A stretch of DNA of 64,000 nt. Source: Chloroflexota bacterium. Its GTDB lineage: Bacteria; Chloroflexota; Dehalococcoidia; Lucifugimonadales; Lucifugimonadaceae. Location of the stretch: contig JAQCHZ010000011.1 of assembly GCA_027618835.1 (NCBI GenBank), forward strand, positions 1-64,000. The letters are read 5' to 3'. The position numbers were made by a program, and so were the translations under genes. Position 1 is the stretch's first letter. Each line of letters begins with the position of its first letter. Under the pieces are notes generated by a model, which made no database searches, was not told the DNA's origin, and saw nothing but the letters and a program-made list of their open reading frames with translations. Below are positions 1-9,962 of this stretch, piece by piece.

Positions 1-81
1 AAGTTTTCTCTTGGAAACGGACGTAGATAGGCAATGCGGACAGGCCATGAACAAGATCTCCTCAGTGAATGAGGGATGATG

Positions 82-426
82 CTATTCTGCCCCGACACTG
101 AGTTCTGACAGAACCAGATCCATGAACTCGATCTTATAGTCGCTTGTGAGATCGCGATAACCGTAGTTGTCGAAACCTGAATCAGGCGTTCCAATTGCAG
201 GCCCAACGGCGATTACGAATTGATCCACGCCCTTGCCCGAAAGATATTCGAGAGTAGCGCGTGTTGCGTCGACGTGAGTTGCGGCAAGTTGGTTCGTCGT
301 AGTAACGAAGTTCGGCTTTACCATAACGGGACGATCAGGTATGACTACGTCGGAATCGATTAAATCGAGAGCCTGAGCGACGCCACTCAAGCGGTTATGT
401 GTACTGGCGATACTGACTCTGATCAA
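82..426 (-). pseudogene. Truncated DUF362-family protein (N-terminal part only)
   Basis: Translation from a TTG at 426: MIRVSIASTHNRLSGVAQAL..PVMVKPNFVTTTNQLAATHVDATRATLEYLSGKGVDQFVIAVG resembles a DUF362 N-terminus, then ends abruptly (..MDLVLSELSVGAE*). No continuation recognised in the remaining 81 nt. Confidence 0.5.
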
Positions 427-583
427 AACAAGACTCCGTTCCTCGAACCTGAACTCAGCTGAAGCCGTTGGGTAATGCGGTGATGATAACTGAATCGGCA
501 TCTGAATTTCATGTATCTCATCGGGACATTCAGGTGCTAGAGTGGGGATCGGCCCAGATTCACTACAGTTCAGGAGATCAAGC

Positions 584-1576
584 GTGCAGTACAAGTCGCT
601 CGGAACGACCGATATCAAAGTTTCTGAATTCGCTCTAGGCTGCTGGCCGTTTGCTGGCGGAAGCGTTTGGGGTCCTCAGGACGACAACGTATCGATTGCC
701 ACGGTGCACGCTGCGCTAGATAAGGGCATCACGTTCTTCGACACCGCCGAAGGCTATGACGATGATTCGCATTCTGAAGAGGTGTTAGGACGGGCTTTGG
801 TCGGGCGCCGAGGCGAAGCAGTAATAGCAACGAAGATAGGCGCTCCGCATTTAGTGCCTGATTTGGCCGAACAGACCTGTGAGGCTAGCTTACAGAAATT
901 GCAGACAGACTATATCGACTTGTACCAAATTCACTGGCCGAACCACGACGTAGTCGTTGAAGATTCAATAGCAGCCTTGTTGAAGCTTCGTGATGCAGGG
1001 AAAATCCGGTCGATAGGTGTTTGTAACTTTGGTGTCCAAGATCTAACAGCAGCACTGGAATCTGCCGAGATTGTCACTGACCAACTTCCATACAACCTGC
1101 TGTGGCGTCCGATTGAAGTTGAAATCCAACCGACATGTCTTGAAAACAATGTCGGGCTAATCTGCTACAGCCCGCTCGCTCAGGGCCTTCTCACAGGTCG
1201 CTACGCCTCCGTTGATGAAGTCCCGGACGGTCTTTCTCGTTCTAGATTGTTCGGTAAAAGCCGTCCGCTGGCGAATCACGGTGAGGACGGTTGTGAGACC
1301 GAAGCGTTCGACGCGATTGCACAGATTATCGAGATTGCAGTTGAGCTAGGAGAGCATCCAGCGAAAGTCGCACTCGCATGGGTTCGCTCCCGTCCTGGCA
1401 TAACTTCATTACTCGTTGGGGCTCGATCACCAGATGAACTTGATCTCAATATCCCAGCGTTCGAATACGACTTGCCGCAAGGTATCGCCGACCGATTGTC
1501 GGCAGCGACGGAACCGGTAAAGGCGAAGCTTGGATCGAACGCCGACATGTGGAGTGGCGATAACCGAATGCGTTAG
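584..1576 (+). CDS. Aldo/keto reductase
   Basis: ORF with LGTTDIKVSEFALGCWPFAGG..FFDTAEGYDDDSHSEEVLGRAL..YIDLYQIHWP. GTG start at 584 preceded by AGGAG; the ORF-track ATG at 542 precedes the homologous region. Confidence 0.9.
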   Translation: MQYKSLGTTDIKVSEFALGCWPFAGGSVWGPQDDNVSIATVHAALDKGITFFDTAEGYDDDSHSEEVLGRALVGRRGEAVIATKIGAPHLVPDLAEQTCEASLQKLQTDYIDLYQIHWPNHDVVVEDSIAALLKLRDAGKIRSIGVCNFGVQDLTAALESAEIVTDQLPYNLLWRPIEVEIQPTCLENNVGLICYSPLAQGLLTGRYASVDEVPDGLSRSRLFGKSRPLANHGEDGCETEAFDAIAQIIEIAVELGEHPAKVALAWVRSRPGITSLLVGARSPDELDLNIPAFEYDLPQGIADRLSAATEPVKAKLGSNADMWSGDNRMR

Positions 1577-1603
1577 TCGCCGCCATGCGTGACGGGTTCA
1601 GGT

Positions 1604-2842
1604 TTAGCTGATCGCTACCGACGGGGTTGCGGTCAAACCAAAGTTCTTCACTGCAAGATCGGCGATGTAGTCACCAATTACTAACGACGATGTAGCGCCC
1701 GGAGATGGGGCATTGAGAACGTGGATTGCCCCACGCGACTCTTCAATTCGGAAGTCGTCTACGAGATTGCCTGCTCGATCTACTGCCTGAGCACGCACGC
1801 CGGAACCTGTTCCATCCAGATCATTCGACGAAAGTTCAGGTACGAGTTGTTGAAGACTATCGAGAAATACTGACTTTCTGAGCGACCTATTGATCTCCCA
1901 AACGCCCGTTTTCCACTCTCGTATTCCCATTTTCCAGAATCCGGGGTACGTGATCGTACGCAGGAAATCGTTCATCGAAAAATCACGTTTACGGTAGCCT
2001 TCGCGTTTGGTTGCGAGCACAGCGTTAGGTCCCGCCTCTACCCAGCCTTTCATGGTTTGGGTTAGGTGAACTCCCAGAAAGGGGAACGCAGGATCGGGAA
2101 CAGGGTAGATGAGACCCTTGACCATGAACTCGCTCTCTTTGCGGAGCTTGTAGTACTCGCCCCGGAACGGAATGATTCTCAATCCGGTTTCGACGCCCAT
2201 GGTTTCTGCAACGAGATCGGAATGAAGGCCAGCGCAATTAATAACGTTCGAAGTTTCGAAATCACCGGAAGATGTAGTTAGAACCGTCACTCCCCCAACG
2301 ACTTTCGATCCGTTCAGTTCCGTGCTGAAATGAATTTCGCCGCCAGCTTCACGAACGCGGTCGGCATAGACAGCGGTTACGTTTCTGTAATCGACGATGC
2401 CGGTGCCAGGTGCGTAGAGGGCTTTGAGAGCGACGACGTGCGGTTCTATCTCCGTCATCTCGTCATTGTCTACCATTCGTAGGCCGTCGACTTGATTGGC
2501 GGTTCCTCGTTCTTCGAGGGCATTTAGGCGTTCCACTCCAGCTGCATCGCTCGCTACGATCAACTTACCGCAAGTCCACACTGGGATATCGTTCTCTTCG
2601 CAGAACTGTGTCATCGACGAGCGTCCGGCTACGCAAAAATCAGCCTTGAATGAGCCGGGGCGATAGTAAATGCCCGAGTGAATAACACCAGAATTATGCC
2701 CACTCTGTTGTGTTCCCTCTTTGACGTTCTTTTCGACAATTGCCAGCTTTAACTGCGGAAATCGTTCTAGCAATTTCATCGCCGTCGATAGGCCGATTAT
2801 TCCGGCTCCAATGACGACTACATCGTATTTAGTAGAACTCAA
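1604..2842 (-). CDS. lhgO: L-2-hydroxyglutarate oxidase (FAD-dependent)
   Basis: N-terminal VVVIGAGIIGLSTAMKLLERFP FAD motif, QSGHNSGVIHSGIYYRPGSFKADFC and C-terminal SPGATSSLVIGDYI are typical of LhgO/YgaF. Confidence 0.88.
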   Translation of the reverse strand: MSSTKYDVVVIGAGIIGLSTAMKLLERFPQLKLAIVEKNVKEGTQQSGHNSGVIHSGIYYRPGSFKADFCVAGRSSMTQFCEENDIPVWTCGKLIVASDAAGVERLNALEERGTANQVDGLRMVDNDEMTEIEPHVVALKALYAPGTGIVDYRNVTAVYADRVREAGGEIHFSTELNGSKVVGGVTVLTTSSGDFETSNVINCAGLHSDLVAETMGVETGLRIIPFRGEYYKLRKESEFMVKGLIYPVPDPAFPFLGVHLTQTMKGWVEAGPNAVLATKREGYRKRDFSMNDFLRTITYPGFWKMGIREWKTGVWEINRSLRKSVFLDSLQQLVPELSSNDLDGTGSGVRAQAVDRAGNLVDDFRIEESRGAIHVLNAPSPGATSSLVIGDYIADLAVKNFGLTATPSVAIS

Positions 2843-2956
2843 GTGATACTTTCTCCCAGTTATTACGAAACTATGGAAAAAAATACCACAGCACCGGAGC
2901 CTTTGTTACTCTGAAATTGACCTTAACAAGCCACGGAAATCTGGTAATTTCTAACG

Positions 2957-3736
2957 ATGTCTGAAAACACTAGTACGACACCACGCCCAGATCGTGTCAC
3001 GCTGTTCGCATCGTGCATGGTCGATCAACTCGCTCCAGACGTCGGAGAAAGCACTGTAGAAGTGCTTGAGTATCTCGGAGTAATGGTCGATTTTCTCGAC
3101 GACCAGACATGTTGTGGACAGCCCGCTTTCAACAGTGGGTTTAGGTCGGAGGCTTATCCGGTAGCCGAACGTTTCGTTAATCTATTTGAAAAAGTGAATG
3201 GACCGATTGTAGTTCCATCAGGATCATGTGCTGCGATGGTTCGGAACTACTACGGCGATCTTTTTAGAGGTAATGCTGAACTTACTGATCGAGCAAAGCG
3301 GGTGGGAGACAGGTTGTTCGAGCTTACCGAGTTCGTCAGTCAGTTCTTCGGAACCGATGCGATTTCAGGCAGCAGAGTAGGAACTGCGACCTACCACAAA
3401 TGCTGCCATCTCCTGCGTGAAATTGGAGTTGATGAACAGCCTATCGAAATGCTGACAAACATCGATGGACTCGAATTTTCCCCGCTGGAACGAGCTGATG
3501 TTTGTTGTGGCTTTGGCGGAGCGTTCTCAGTGAAAATGCCAGATATTTCTTCTGCAATTCTTGATGAGAAACTAGATTTCATTGAGGCAAACGGCTCAAG
3601 CACGGTCGTTGCAGCCGACACTGGGTGCGTCTACCAAATGCAGGGTGGTCTTCGCAGGCGAGGATCAGGAGTTCAAGTGGTGCACATCGCTCAGGTGCTC
3701 GCCGAATCGATAAAAACAGTGATTCACCGGAGGTAA
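2957..3736 (+). CDS. lutA: Lactate utilization protein A (CCG-domain oxidoreductase)
   Basis: FASCMVDQLAPDVGESTVEVLEYLG..CCGQPAFNSG..CCGFGGAFSVKMPDIS, CCG-domain cysteine motifs; followed directly by lutB and lutC. Confidence 0.9.
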   Translation: MSENTSTTPRPDRVTLFASCMVDQLAPDVGESTVEVLEYLGVMVDFLDDQTCCGQPAFNSGFRSEAYPVAERFVNLFEKVNGPIVVPSGSCAAMVRNYYGDLFRGNAELTDRAKRVGDRLFELTEFVSQFFGTDAISGSRVGTATYHKCCHLLREIGVDEQPIEMLTNIDGLEFSPLERADVCCGFGGAFSVKMPDISSAILDEKLDFIEANGSSTVVAADTGCVYQMQGGLRRRGSGVQVVHIAQVLAESIKTVIHRR

Positions 3737-3740
3737 AACG

Positions 3741-5177
3741 ATGAAGCCGCTGACAGTTAACTTCCGCTCAAAAGCGGCTATGACCCTCGCAGACGCACAG
3801 ATTCAACAGTCGATAGAACATGTTTACACAGGTTTTTACAAGGGTCGTCTGACCGCTGCCGGTGATACTCCTGATTGGGAGGACCTACGAACCAAGGGCA
3901 AGGCGATCAAGGATCACACGATCGCTCATCTCGACTATTATCTCGGGTTGCTCGCTGACAACGTTGAGAAGAACGGCGGCAGCGTGTTCTTCGCCGATGA
4001 TGCTGAAGAGGCGCGCCGCCACATTATTGACCTTGCACACAAACGGAAGATCAAGACCGTCATCAAGTCGAAGTCAATGGTTTCAGAGGAGATGGGACTC
4101 ACTGAGGCGATGAACGATGAGGGATTTGAGACGGTTGAGACTGATCTCGGTGAGTACATCATTCAACTCGCCAACGAAACTCCGTATCACCTGATCGCTC
4201 CGGCTGTTCACAAATCGCGTGCGGATGTCGCAAAGCTTCTCGATGAAGACTATAAAGACGGCGATCGCGTGCCTGATGCGACTGAACTGACGATGATGGC
4301 GCGAGAGAAGTTGCGAGGCGTTTTTGAACGTGCTGATATGTCAGTAACCGGAGTGAACTTCGCCGTTGCTGAGTCAGGTTCTATCGCTCTCGTCACTAAC
4401 GAGGGTAACGGGCGAATGTCGACCACAGTCCCTCGTGTCCATGTTGCTGTGATGGGCATGGAGAAGATTATTCCGTCGATTCAAGACTTAAGTACGATGC
4501 TGCGAATTCTCATTCGTTCAGCAACAGGTCAGAGAATTTCCACGTACGTGACGATGGTCAATGGCAAGCGTAGGCCCGAAGAAGAAGAGGGCCCGGAAGA
4601 GTTCCACCTCGTCATCCTGAACAACGGGCGACAAAAACTTCTCGAAGACCCGCAGATGCGAGAGTCGTTGAACTGCATACGCTGTGGCGCATGCCTGAAC
4701 GCTTGCCCTGTGTATCGAAAAGTCGGTGGACATGCCTACGGCTGGGTGTATCCAGGTCCTATCGGAGCAATCGTTACACCTGTGCTTACAGGATTGAAAG
4801 ACGCTGACAATCTGCCTGCCGCCTCGTCGCTATGTGGTGCATGTCACGACGTTTGTCCTGTGAAAATCAATATTCCGAGGATGCTTCTCGAACTGCGTTA
4901 CCGCACGGCCGAGGGTTCGACCGATAAAGACGAACGCACTTCGTCTGCTACAGAGCGAGGCATTTGGAAAGCGTGGCGGATGGGAATGATGGGTCGCAGG
5001 AGATTCGATATCGGGTCACGGATCGCGAGTATTGCTCTTAAGCCACTTTCACGAAACGGTTGGTTGACGAAGGTTCCACCACCTATTTCAGGCTGGACCT
5101 CGACTCGAGACTTCCCGGCGATTTCTATGAGTTCATTGAAATCAAGACTCAGGAAACGAAATGAGGGCTCGAAGTAA
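3741..5177 (+). CDS. lutB: Lactate utilization protein B (LUD domain, 2x[4Fe-4S])
   Basis: LUD domain plus CIRCGACLNACPVYRKVGGHAYGWVYPGPIGAIVTP..CGACHDVCPVKINIP. Confidence 0.92.
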   Translation: MKPLTVNFRSKAAMTLADAQIQQSIEHVYTGFYKGRLTAAGDTPDWEDLRTKGKAIKDHTIAHLDYYLGLLADNVEKNGGSVFFADDAEEARRHIIDLAHKRKIKTVIKSKSMVSEEMGLTEAMNDEGFETVETDLGEYIIQLANETPYHLIAPAVHKSRADVAKLLDEDYKDGDRVPDATELTMMAREKLRGVFERADMSVTGVNFAVAESGSIALVTNEGNGRMSTTVPRVHVAVMGMEKIIPSIQDLSTMLRILIRSATGQRISTYVTMVNGKRRPEEEEGPEEFHLVILNNGRQKLLEDPQMRESLNCIRCGACLNACPVYRKVGGHAYGWVYPGPIGAIVTPVLTGLKDADNLPAASSLCGACHDVCPVKINIPRMLLELRYRTAEGSTDKDERTSSATERGIWKAWRMGMMGRRRFDIGSRIASIALKPLSRNGWLTKVPPPISGWTSTRDFPAISMSSLKSRLRKRNEGSK

Positions 5178-5920
5178 TGGCTGATAGAGCAACATTTATC
5201 GCCGGAGTTACGGCGGGCCTTGGAAGAACCGAAGTGCTTTTACCGAGCAGCATTACCGAAACAGCGAGTTTCGAAGATGCCTCTGCTGCAAAGGCCAAAG
5301 CCGACAAAGCAGCGACCGACGCTTCAGAGCGTTCAAACGAACTGGCTGATCAGATGGCAGAGGAAGCTACGAAGGCAGGATGGAAAGTTCATCGTGCTTC
5401 TAACACGGAAGACGCTGCGAGTTATGTAGCGAGTATATGTGTGCAGAAGAAGGCAACATCGGTGTTGAGGTCGAACCACGATGCGTTGGATCAGATTGGG
5501 GTCGATGCCGCGGTGACGAATACTGGTGCGACTCTAGAGAAAACTGAACACTCTGGTGACTATTCTCAAGATCAAATCGAAGTATCAAAAAGCAAGGCGT
5601 TTTCAGCCGACATTGGTATTACAGGTGTCGACTACGCTATTGCTGAGACCGGCACGGTAGTTCTCCATCCACGAAGCGGACTTTCTCGTCTTGTGTCACT
5701 TGCGCCGCCAACTCACATTGCAGTGCTACGGTCGGGCGAAGTTCTTGATTCACTCGACGAACTGTTCGCCATGGAACGCAACGACTTTATGTCGGGAGAA
5801 CTGGCAGGATCGATGAACCTAATATCAGGTCCAAGCAAGACGGCCGATATCGAAGGAACGACCGTAACGGGAATTCACGGACCACTCGAAGTCCACTTGG
5901 TCATTCTCGCAGACAGCTAA
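5177..5920 (+). CDS. lutC: Lactate utilization protein C (LUD domain)
   Basis: GITGVDYAIAETGTVVLHPRSGLSRLVSLAPPTHIAVLRSGEV; start overlaps lutB stop. Confidence 0.88.
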   Translation: MADRATFIAGVTAGLGRTEVLLPSSITETASFEDASAAKAKADKAATDASERSNELADQMAEEATKAGWKVHRASNTEDAASYVASICVQKKATSVLRSNHDALDQIGVDAAVTNTGATLEKTEHSGDYSQDQIEVSKSKAFSADIGITGVDYAIAETGTVVLHPRSGLSRLVSLAPPTHIAVLRSGEVLDSLDELFAMERNDFMSGELAGSMNLISGPSKTADIEGTTVTGIHGPLEVHLVILADS

Positions 5921-5928
5921 TACACACG

Positions 5929-7065
5929 CTAAAGACTGATCGCAAGCGCCCTACAAGCTTCCTCGGTTGCAATAGCGACGAGGCGTTTCGTGTCTTCCAT
6001 TGCTGCCTTGAGCGACATGGGACGGTTTACGAGGCTAAACACGGCGTCGATTCCATGCTTGTGCACTTCTCGAAAACCTGCGCCAAGTGATCCTGCTATA
6101 CCAATCACCGGAGTGCCACGACGTTTCGCACGTTGAGCAACAGCGACCGGCGATTTGTTGAAAACTGTCGAGCGATCGAACTGACCTTCACCGACGATGA
6201 CTAAGTCGGCGTCTTCAAGATGTTTGTCGAGACTAACGGCTTCAAGGACGATGTCGGCGCCAAGTCGCAGACGGGCATCGAAGAAGCCCATGAGTCCGGC
6301 TCCGAGTCCACCCGAAGCACCTGCGCCAGGAATTTCGGCAACGTCGGTGTGTAGATCCTTCGCTATTACCTCGGCGAAGTTGCCAAGAGCCGCGTCGAGT
6401 TCTTGAACATCTTCGGACGTTGCACCTTTTTGCGGTCCGAAGATAGCGGAAGCTCCTCTGGGTCCACATAGAGGATTGTTCACGTCACAGGCGACTACTA
6501 CGTTCGCTCCCGACATTCGAGGATCAAGTCCTGCGACATCAATGTTGGCTAGGTTGGACAACGCAATGCCACCGCGAGCCAAATCGTCACCGTTGGCATC
6601 AGTGAGTTTGCCACCCATCGCCTGAATCATGCCTGCGCCGCCGTCATTTGTTGCGCTTCCACCGACTCCGATGATGAAGTCGCTGAATCCGGCATCGAGG
6701 GCTTCAATAAATAATTGGCCGACGCCAAATGTCGATGCGTTTCGAACGTCTCGTTCGTCTTGACCAAGTCGAGCCAGACCAATGGCGCTAGCAACTTCGA
6801 TAACAGCGGTTGTGCCGTTGCCGAGCGCACCCCATTCAGCCTCGATCGTTCTGCCAATGGCATCTTCGACCATGGCAGTTCTGACATCGCCTCCTGAGCT
6901 GTCGACCAATGCCTGTAACGTTCCGTCACCGCCATCGGCTACCGGAATTAGTATGGTCACGGCATCGGGCCAAACATGTTTGACTCCTATAGACATCGCT
7001 TCGGCAATTTCCATGCCGGTGAGACTCTCTTTGAAACCTTGTGGGGCTAGTACTACTTTCATCAT
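5929..7065 (-). CDS. Glycerate 2-kinase (GlxK/GarK family)
   Basis: MKVVLAPQGFKESLTGMEIAEAMSIGVKHVWPDA..VADGGDGTLQAL..GVGGSATNDGGAGMIQAMG. Confidence 0.92.
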   Translation of the reverse strand: MMKVVLAPQGFKESLTGMEIAEAMSIGVKHVWPDAVTILIPVADGGDGTLQALVDSSGGDVRTAMVEDAIGRTIEAEWGALGNGTTAVIEVASAIGLARLGQDERDVRNASTFGVGQLFIEALDAGFSDFIIGVGGSATNDGGAGMIQAMGGKLTDANGDDLARGGIALSNLANIDVAGLDPRMSGANVVVACDVNNPLCGPRGASAIFGPQKGATSEDVQELDAALGNFAEVIAKDLHTDVAEIPGAGASGGLGAGLMGFFDARLRLGADIVLEAVSLDKHLEDADLVIVGEGQFDRSTVFNKSPVAVAQRAKRRGTPVIGIAGSLGAGFREVHKHGIDAVFSLVNRPMSLKAAMEDTKRLVAIATEEACRALAISL

Positions 7066-7187
7066 AAATGCGAGTATAAAGACTCATTCCTAAATTTCGA
7101 GCCTGTAAGTGCCATTATTTACACGGCTCAGCGTCGACTGGCTTCTACACTCGCCGCCGTACCAATCACTATCGTGAAACTCTGTTT

Positions 7188-8513
7188 ATGGCTGAACGCG
7201 CTAATTTAAAAAGCTCGTTTAGTTCGTCGATCAACAAACGTGCCGACGAACTGGAGCGCGTCGCCCGTGACATTCTTGACCATCCAGAGAGTGGCTATCG
7301 AGAAGTTCGTACTTCCAAATTGGTTGCCGATTGGTTTAAATCCAGTGGTATGGAAGTGCAGTCGGGTATTGCTCGCACCGGCGTTATAGGCACATTTGAT
7401 ACTGGAAGACCTGGTCCGCATGTAGCTGTGATGGGCGAGTTGGACTCTCTGATCGTTCCTGGTCATGCTCACGCTGATGCTGAAACTGGAGCGGCACATG
7501 CGTGCGGACATCACGCTCAAATCGGTTCAATGCTAACGGTCGCGGCCGGCTTGGCTGAATCGTCGGTATTGAGCGGACTATCAGGCAAAATAAGTTTTAT
7601 GGCTGTTCCGGCTGAAGAGTACATCGAGCTTGAGTACCGGGAATCGCTCCGAGAAACCGGTGAGATTGAATTTTTCGGCGGTAAGCAAGAATTCATCAAA
7701 CTTGGCTTTCTTAACGACGTTGATATAGCGATGCTCACACATACGGGCGGCGAGGCGCCCGGAACGTTCGGTGTTGGCGGTTCTAACAATGGAACGATCG
7801 GTAAAACAATCCAGTACATCGGTAAAGCTGCACATGCGGGAGGCTCGCCACACTTGGGAATCAATGCACTAAATGCTGCTCATATTGGTCTGGCAGCGAT
7901 TCACGCGCAACGCGAGACATTCCGAGACGCTGACACAGTGCGAGTTCACCCGATCATTACTAAGGGTGGCGCAGCCGTGAATTCGGTGCCAGCGGACGTG
8001 AGGATTGAGACTTACGTTCGTGCCTCGAACGTCCCTGCGATCTTGAATACATCTGAGAAGATTGACAGGGCATTCCGTGCCGGCGCTCTGGCCACGGGTG
8101 CAACGGTGAAAATAACGACCAATCCCGGATATTTACCAGCGAAATACGATGAACGATTAACCGAGATATATCGACACAACGCTGCGTCATTGATAGGTGA
8201 CGACAATGTGATCGATCTCAGTCACAGCTCTGGTTGTACTGATATGGGCGACGTCAGTCAGATCATGCCGACTATTCAGCCGACTGCAAACGCTACGAGC
8301 GGCAATGGTCACGGTGTCGATTATTTGGTTGAAAATTATGACCTTGCTGTCGTTAAGGCAGGCAAGGCGATGGGTATGACCGTTGTCGACTTGCTTGCCG
8401 ATAACGGAGCGAAGGGTCGAAGAATTGCCGGGTCGTTTAATGCACCCATGACGATCAGCGAGTATCTGGCCCGGATGCGCGGCTTTCGATCTGAAGCGAC
8501 GTATACCGAATAA
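7188..8513 (+). CDS. M20-family amidohydrolase (AbgA/AbgB-like), copy 1
   Basis: HACGHHAQIGSMLTVAAGL, PAEEYIELEYRESLRETGEIEFFGGKQEFI, GGAAVNSVPADVRIE: M20 metallopeptidase signature. Confidence 0.88.
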   Translation: MAERANLKSSFSSSINKRADELERVARDILDHPESGYREVRTSKLVADWFKSSGMEVQSGIARTGVIGTFDTGRPGPHVAVMGELDSLIVPGHAHADAETGAAHACGHHAQIGSMLTVAAGLAESSVLSGLSGKISFMAVPAEEYIELEYRESLRETGEIEFFGGKQEFIKLGFLNDVDIAMLTHTGGEAPGTFGVGGSNNGTIGKTIQYIGKAAHAGGSPHLGINALNAAHIGLAAIHAQRETFRDADTVRVHPIITKGGAAVNSVPADVRIETYVRASNVPAILNTSEKIDRAFRAGALATGATVKITTNPGYLPAKYDERLTEIYRHNAASLIGDDNVIDLSHSSGCTDMGDVSQIMPTIQPTANATSGNGHGVDYLVENYDLAVVKAGKAMGMTVVDLLADNGAKGRRIAGSFNAPMTISEYLARMRGFRSEATYTE

Positions 8514-8518
8514 TCTAT

Positions 8519-9862
8519 GACATCAACCGCACATCCTCAACGCGGGCAGTAGCTTTACGTGCGATCGACGGTGCAGCGCGTGATCTCATTACAGATGCGA
8601 AGACCGTCTACAGCACTCCTGAGACAGGCTTCAATGAGCATAAGACTGCAGCTTACGTTCAACAACGACTGCAATCGCTTGGGTTCGTAGTCGAAACTGG
8701 GATTGCTCGAACCGGCATGAAAGCCGTTTTGAGAGGTGCAAAGCCAGGTCCAACTGTTGCGGTTATCGCAGAATTGGACGCACTTAGAGTTCCGACTCAT
8801 CCGGGAGCAGACGCTGAGTCTGGTGCTGCCCATGCGTGTGGACATCACGCCCAGATCGGTTCGATGCTTGGAGTGGCGACCGCGCTTAGCGCACCTGAGC
8901 TTAGAAACGCCCTCTCAGGCAATGTTGCGTTCATCGTGACACCAGCGGAAGAATTCATCGATATCCAAGAGCGTCTGGCCCTTAGGGCTTCGGGCGAAAT
9001 TGAATTCCTGTCTGGGAAGCAAGAGATGATTCGATTAGGCACATTTGACGATGTCGATATGGCGATGATGGTTCACACGTCGGCAGTCAACGGTTCGTCA
9101 GTGTTTAGTGTCGGCGGAACTTCGAACGCCCATGTTTCACATCAAGTCAGATACATAGGACGGTCAGCACACGCTGGCGGCGGACCTTACCATGGGATTA
9201 ACGCTCTTCAGGCAGCGATGCTCGCCAATACCGCGATCAACGCACAACGTGAAACCTTCCGGGAATCCGAGTCAGTTCGAGTTCACGGAATAATCTCGAA
9301 TGGCGGTGCGTCGGTGAATGCCGTGCCTGGCGAAGTGATCTATGAAGGCCGAGTTCGTGCCAGATCGATAGAAGCTCTCGAATCTATCGCCGAAAAAGTC
9401 ATACGTTGTTATCGATCTGGGGCGTTGGCGATGGGGGCTTCAGTCGAAGTCCGGTCAATTGCTGGTTATCACGGCCTTATCCAAGATCCGACAATGCAAA
9501 AACTGTTCGTAGGAAACGCTGAGCTTGTATTGGGGCGTGATTCAATCAGCGTTGTCGGCGCTTCCCAGACGCACGGTGGGTCGACCGATATGGGCGATCT
9601 GAGCACGATCATGCCCGTTATCCACCCGTACGCCAACTCCGCGTCTGGAATTGGCCATGGTCATGACTATTTGATCGAAGATTACGATCGAGCTGTTGTG
9701 ACGCCAGCAAAGGTCATGGCTGCGACCGTGCTAGACCTGTTAGGCAACGACGCTCAGGCCGCCAGACAGGCGATTGACCAGAGTAAGCCAGCAATGACCG
9801 CTGAACAGTACGTATCGGTGCAGCGAGACCGTTTCAAGACAGAGTTATTCGAACAGGTTTAA
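8519..9862 (+). CDS. M20-family amidohydrolase, copy 2 (5' end uncertain)
   Basis: Paralog of the preceding gene (HACGHHAQIGSMLGVATAL; GGTSNAHVSHQVRYIGRSAHAGG). Homology continues in frame upstream of the ORF-track ATG (8717) to about 8519 (..RAIDGAARDLITDAKTVYSTPETGFNEHKTAAYVQQRLQSLGFVVETGIARTG), but no in-frame NTG start precedes it. Confidence 0.8.
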   Translation, partial: DINRTSSTRAVALRAIDGAARDLITDAKTVYSTPETGFNEHKTAAYVQQRLQSLGFVVETGIARTGMKAVLRGAKPGPTVAVIAELDALRVPTHPGADAESGAAHACGHHAQIGSMLGVATALSAPELRNALSGNVAFIVTPAEEFIDIQERLALRASGEIEFLSGKQEMIRLGTFDDVDMAMMVHTSAVNGSSVFSVGGTSNAHVSHQVRYIGRSAHAGGGPYHGINALQAAMLANTAINAQRETFRESESVRVHGIISNGGASVNAVPGEVIYEGRVRARSIEALESIAEKVIRCYRSGALAMGASVEVRSIAGYHGLIQDPTMQKLFVGNAELVLGRDSISVVGASQTHGGSTDMGDLSTIMPVIHPYANSASGIGHGHDYLIEDYDRAVVTPAKVMAATVLDLLGNDAQAARQAIDQSKPAMTAEQYVSVQRDRFKTELFEQV

Positions 9863-9962
9863 CCTAGCTTGAATTGCTAGGCAATCCAGTCGTTTCGATT
9901 CAAGTGAGAAGGATTCATTACTAGCCATCAGAGCCACATCATGAATCGAAGAACGATGCATC

